Below are positions 14,270-16,475 of a stretch of 16,475 nt of DNA, piece after piece; position 1 is the stretch's first letter; each line of letters begins with the position of its first letter. Source of the stretch: an uncultured Collinsella sp. (GTDB lineage: Bacteria; Actinomycetota; Coriobacteriia; Coriobacteriales; Coriobacteriaceae). The translations under genes and the position numbers were made by a program. Location: contig UQNB01000043.1 in NCBI GenBank assembly GCA_900542235.1, positions 1 through 16,475 on the forward strand, in the 5' to 3' direction. Below the pieces are notes generated by a model. The model worked only from the letters and a program-made list of their open reading frames with translations, was not told where the DNA came from and did no database searches.

Positions 14270-16475
14270 ATGGGTATCGCGGTAGGAATCGATCTGGGGA
14301 CGACGTTCAGCGCCGTGGCGTGCTTGGGCGCGGACGGCGAGCCCAAGATCTTGCCCAACTCCTCGGGCGAGCACACGACGCCCTCCGTGGTGGCCGTCGC
14401 CGAGGACGGCTCGGCCGTTTGCGGCGAGGCGGCCAAGGAGGCCCAGCTCATGGGCGATGCCAACGTGGCCTCCTTTTACAAGACGAATATGGGCAATGCC
14501 GGTTACGTGGAGTACCTGCGCGGCTGCGAGTTCGACGCCACCACGCTGAGCTCCATGTTCCTGCGCAACCTCATCGCGGATATCTCTGCCGCCAACGGCG
14601 TCGAGATAGACTCCGCGGTGGTGACGGTGCCCGCCTACTTTGAGGCGCCCCAGCGCGAGGCGACGCTCGAGGCCCTGCGGCGCACGGGCGTGCGCGCCCT
14701 GGGCACGCTGAACGAGCCCTCGGCCGCCGCCTACGCCTACGGACTCATGAGTGCGGACGCCGCCGGCGAGCGCACGATCCTCATCTACGACCTGGGCGGC
14801 GGCACGTTCGACGTCACGGTGGCCAGGCTCTCGGGGCGCGAGATCCGCGTCCTGTCCTCCACGGGCAATCACCAGCTGGGCGGCCGCCAGTGGGACAGCG
14901 CCCTCTCGGACTTTATTCTGGATCAGCTTTGCGACGCCAGGGGGCTAGACCGCGACGATGTCGAGTCGGACCTCACGCCCTCCGACATCAACACGCTTGC
15001 CGTCGTGTCCGAGCAGGTCAAGCGCGACCTCACGAACCGCGCCCGCACGCGCGCCCGCGTTATGGCGGAATCGATTTCCGGAACCATCGAGGTCACGCGC
15101 GGGGACTTCGAGGAGGCCACGCGCCACCTGCTGACGCTCACGACGGATTGCTGCGAGGAGGCGCTGCGCGAGGCGGGGCTTACGTGGGCGCAGGTCGACG
15201 GCTACATCCTCGTGGGCGGTTCCACCAAGATGCCGCAGGTGCGCGAGTACCTTACCGGCAAGGTGGGCAGCGGCCCCATCGGCGGCAACGTCAACCCCGA
15301 CGAGGCCGTGGCCCTGGGCGCCGCCGTGTACGCGGCCCAGAAGTGCGGCACCACGTTCTCGCTCCCCGGCGCTCCTGCCGCCGCCCCGCGCTTCTCGCTG
15401 GGCGCCCTCCCCAAGCTGGTGGACTGCACGGCGCACTCCATGGGCATGATCGCGGAGAGCGAGGACCGCTCTCGCTACGTGAACTCCACCATCATCGCCA
15501 AGAACACGCCGATCCCGGCTACGAACAGCCGCGAATACGCCGTGCGCGCCACGCCGGGCCGTCCGGGCTCGCTCGAGATCTACCTCCTGCAGGGAGACGA
15601 CCCGGCGCCCCTCAACAACACGGTTGTGGGCAAGTACGTGGTCCCAAAGATTCCGGGCGAGCGCGGGCGCGAGACGCACGTCTTGGTTTCCTATTCCTAC
15701 ACCGAGAACGCCACCATCGAGGTGGGCGCAGCGCTCGCGTCCTCGGGCAGGGCGCTCGAGGTGGAGCGCGCCGAGGTCGAGTCCGACCTCTCGCGCTTCC
15801 TGAACGCGCCGACGGACAACGATGTTGAGGGCGAGGGCCATGGCTTTGTCGATGCCCGGGTGATGATCTGCGTCGAAGTCTCAGCCTGTATGTACGGCGA
15901 GGGTTTTGCCGCCGCGGAGGAAGCGGTCGACTCCTTCCTCGACTCTGTCGACGGATCGGGCGTCCAGGTCGGTTTGATGTACTTTGCGGATCGGTCCTGT
16001 ATTGCGTGCGAGCCGAACTGCGATTACGCAAATGTCGTTAAATACACACGTGCGGGACTGTATAACGAGGATTTTCTCAACGACCATCGGGAAACGTTCC
16101 GTTACGACAATGATGCATATCTTGAAAGCATGCATTCTGGTTTCTATTCTCCCGAAGCGGAGTCGTGTGGCGGAAGCAATGCCGCTGACCCCTTGGATGA
16201 ATTTGTTTCTTGGCGCGGCGGCTTTCAGAAAGGTGATACGTCGGATATTGTTCTTGTGCTAACGGACGGTTTTTGGCGCGGGCGCGCGTACGATTCTGCG
16301 CTCAAGAACTCCAAGTCGCTCAAAGAGGACGACGTGACTATCATCGGTATCGGTACCCCTGATGCCGATCTTGATTTCCTCAAAAAGATCTCCACCTCCG
16401 ATAGCTACGCGGGCCTCTTTGACTTCTCCGAACTCGGCACCGCGTTCTCGAGCATCGGCCGCTCCATCTCGAGCG
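14270..16475 (+). CDS. Hsp70-von Willebrand A fusion protein, 3' end beyond window
   Basis: Open frame from ATG (after GAGGGAG) to the right edge, 735 residues visible. Residues 1-~370 are an Hsp70 nucleotide-binding domain: GIDLGTTFS (6-14), VVTVPAYF (117-124), DLGGGTFD (174-181), LVGGSTKM (314-321). Residues ~375-510 are a substrate-domain-like beta region without a lid. From ~528 a von Willebrand A fold follows, with RVMICVEVSACM at its first strand and VLVLTDG (661-667) at the later strand. The MIDAS motif DxSxS reads E536-V-S538-A-C540, so metal binding is doubtful or altered. Cys is frequent in the vWA part. The Hsp70 part is extremely GC-rich at third positions (about 88-90%), the vWA part about 54%. 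I infer an Hsp70 scaffold delivering or displaying a protein-binding vWA module alongside the upstream Hsp70, GrpE and GTPase. Confidence 0.9.
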   Translation, partial: MGIAVGIDLGTTFSAVACLGADGEPKILPNSSGEHTTPSVVAVAEDGSAVCGEAAKEAQLMGDANVASFYKTNMGNAGYVEYLRGCEFDATTLSSMFLRNLIADISAANGVEIDSAVVTVPAYFEAPQREATLEALRRTGVRALGTLNEPSAAAYAYGLMSADAAGERTILIYDLGGGTFDVTVARLSGREIRVLSSTGNHQLGGRQWDSALSDFILDQLCDARGLDRDDVESDLTPSDINTLAVVSEQVKRDLTNRARTRARVMAESISGTIEVTRGDFEEATRHLLTLTTDCCEEALREAGLTWAQVDGYILVGGSTKMPQVREYLTGKVGSGPIGGNVNPDEAVALGAAVYAAQKCGTTFSLPGAPAAAPRFSLGALPKLVDCTAHSMGMIAESEDRSRYVNSTIIAKNTPIPATNSREYAVRATPGRPGSLEIYLLQGDDPAPLNNTVVGKYVVPKIPGERGRETHVLVSYSYTENATIEVGAALASSGRALEVERAEVESDLSRFLNAPTDNDVEGEGHGFVDARVMICVEVSACMYGEGFAAAEEAVDSFLDSVDGSGVQVGLMYFADRSCIACEPNCDYANVVKYTRAGLYNEDFLNDHRETFRYDNDAYLESMHSGFYSPEAESCGGSNAADPLDEFVSWRGGFQKGDTSDIVLVLTDGFWRGRAYDSALKNSKSLKEDDVTIIGIGTPDADLDFLKKISTSDSYAGLFDFSELGTAFSSIGRSISS

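Noticed and set aside
14945..15841. Minus-strand open frame of 298 codons
   Set aside because: Antisense to the very GC-rich Hsp70 segment, where stop codons are rare in all frames.
1..16475. rRNA, tRNA, insertion sequence or transposase genes
   Set aside because: I looked through gene gaps and found no tRNA-like cloverleaf, no rRNA motifs and no transposase or integrase motifs.

Overview
The window looks like a chromosomal segment of a Gram-positive, moderately high-GC gut actinobacterium. Collinsella or another Coriobacteriia member is my best guess. This rests on recalled gene style: an LPxTG surface protein with a long Ala-rich coiled coil, a Ser/Thr kinase with a DUF6273-like tail, and CsoR-like copper control. 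No rRNA or tRNA gene was found to confirm it.

Left part, all on the minus strand: the 5' two thirds of a copper-type P-type ATPase gene (1-1401, cut by the window edge), with a strong promoter carrying a CsoR-like palindrome. Next is a 498-bp gene-free stretch holding three regularly spaced copies of a 57-bp inverted repeat, then a terminator. After that come a 1111-residue sortase-anchored coiled-coil/CAP surface protein (1900-5235), a fourth copy of the 57-bp repeat, a membrane Ser/Thr kinase (5476-7551) and an FHA-domain protein (7647-8579).

Right part, all on the plus strand from a divergent regulatory region at 8580-8859: a tightly packed seven-gene cluster running off the window. It encodes a two-TM protein, a zinc-ribbon two-TM protein, a 64-residue two-TM protein, a membrane GTPase with several zinc-binding Cys clusters, a divergent GrpE, a short DnaK-like Hsp70, and an Hsp70 fused to a von Willebrand A domain.

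The FHA/kinase pair and the GTPase/GrpE/Hsp70/Hsp70-vWA cluster look like one functional unit: phospho-signalling at the membrane facing a dedicated membrane-linked chaperone and GTPase machine. I do not recognise it as a named system, and it is the main candidate for something undescribed here. An identical 12-bp palindrome (TGTTGCGCAACA) lies 60-66 bp upstream of the first plus-strand gene and of the LPxTG surface protein gene, suggesting a shared regulator. The Hsp70-vWA gene is compositionally mosaic: its Hsp70 part is about 90% GC at third codon positions and its vWA part about 54%.
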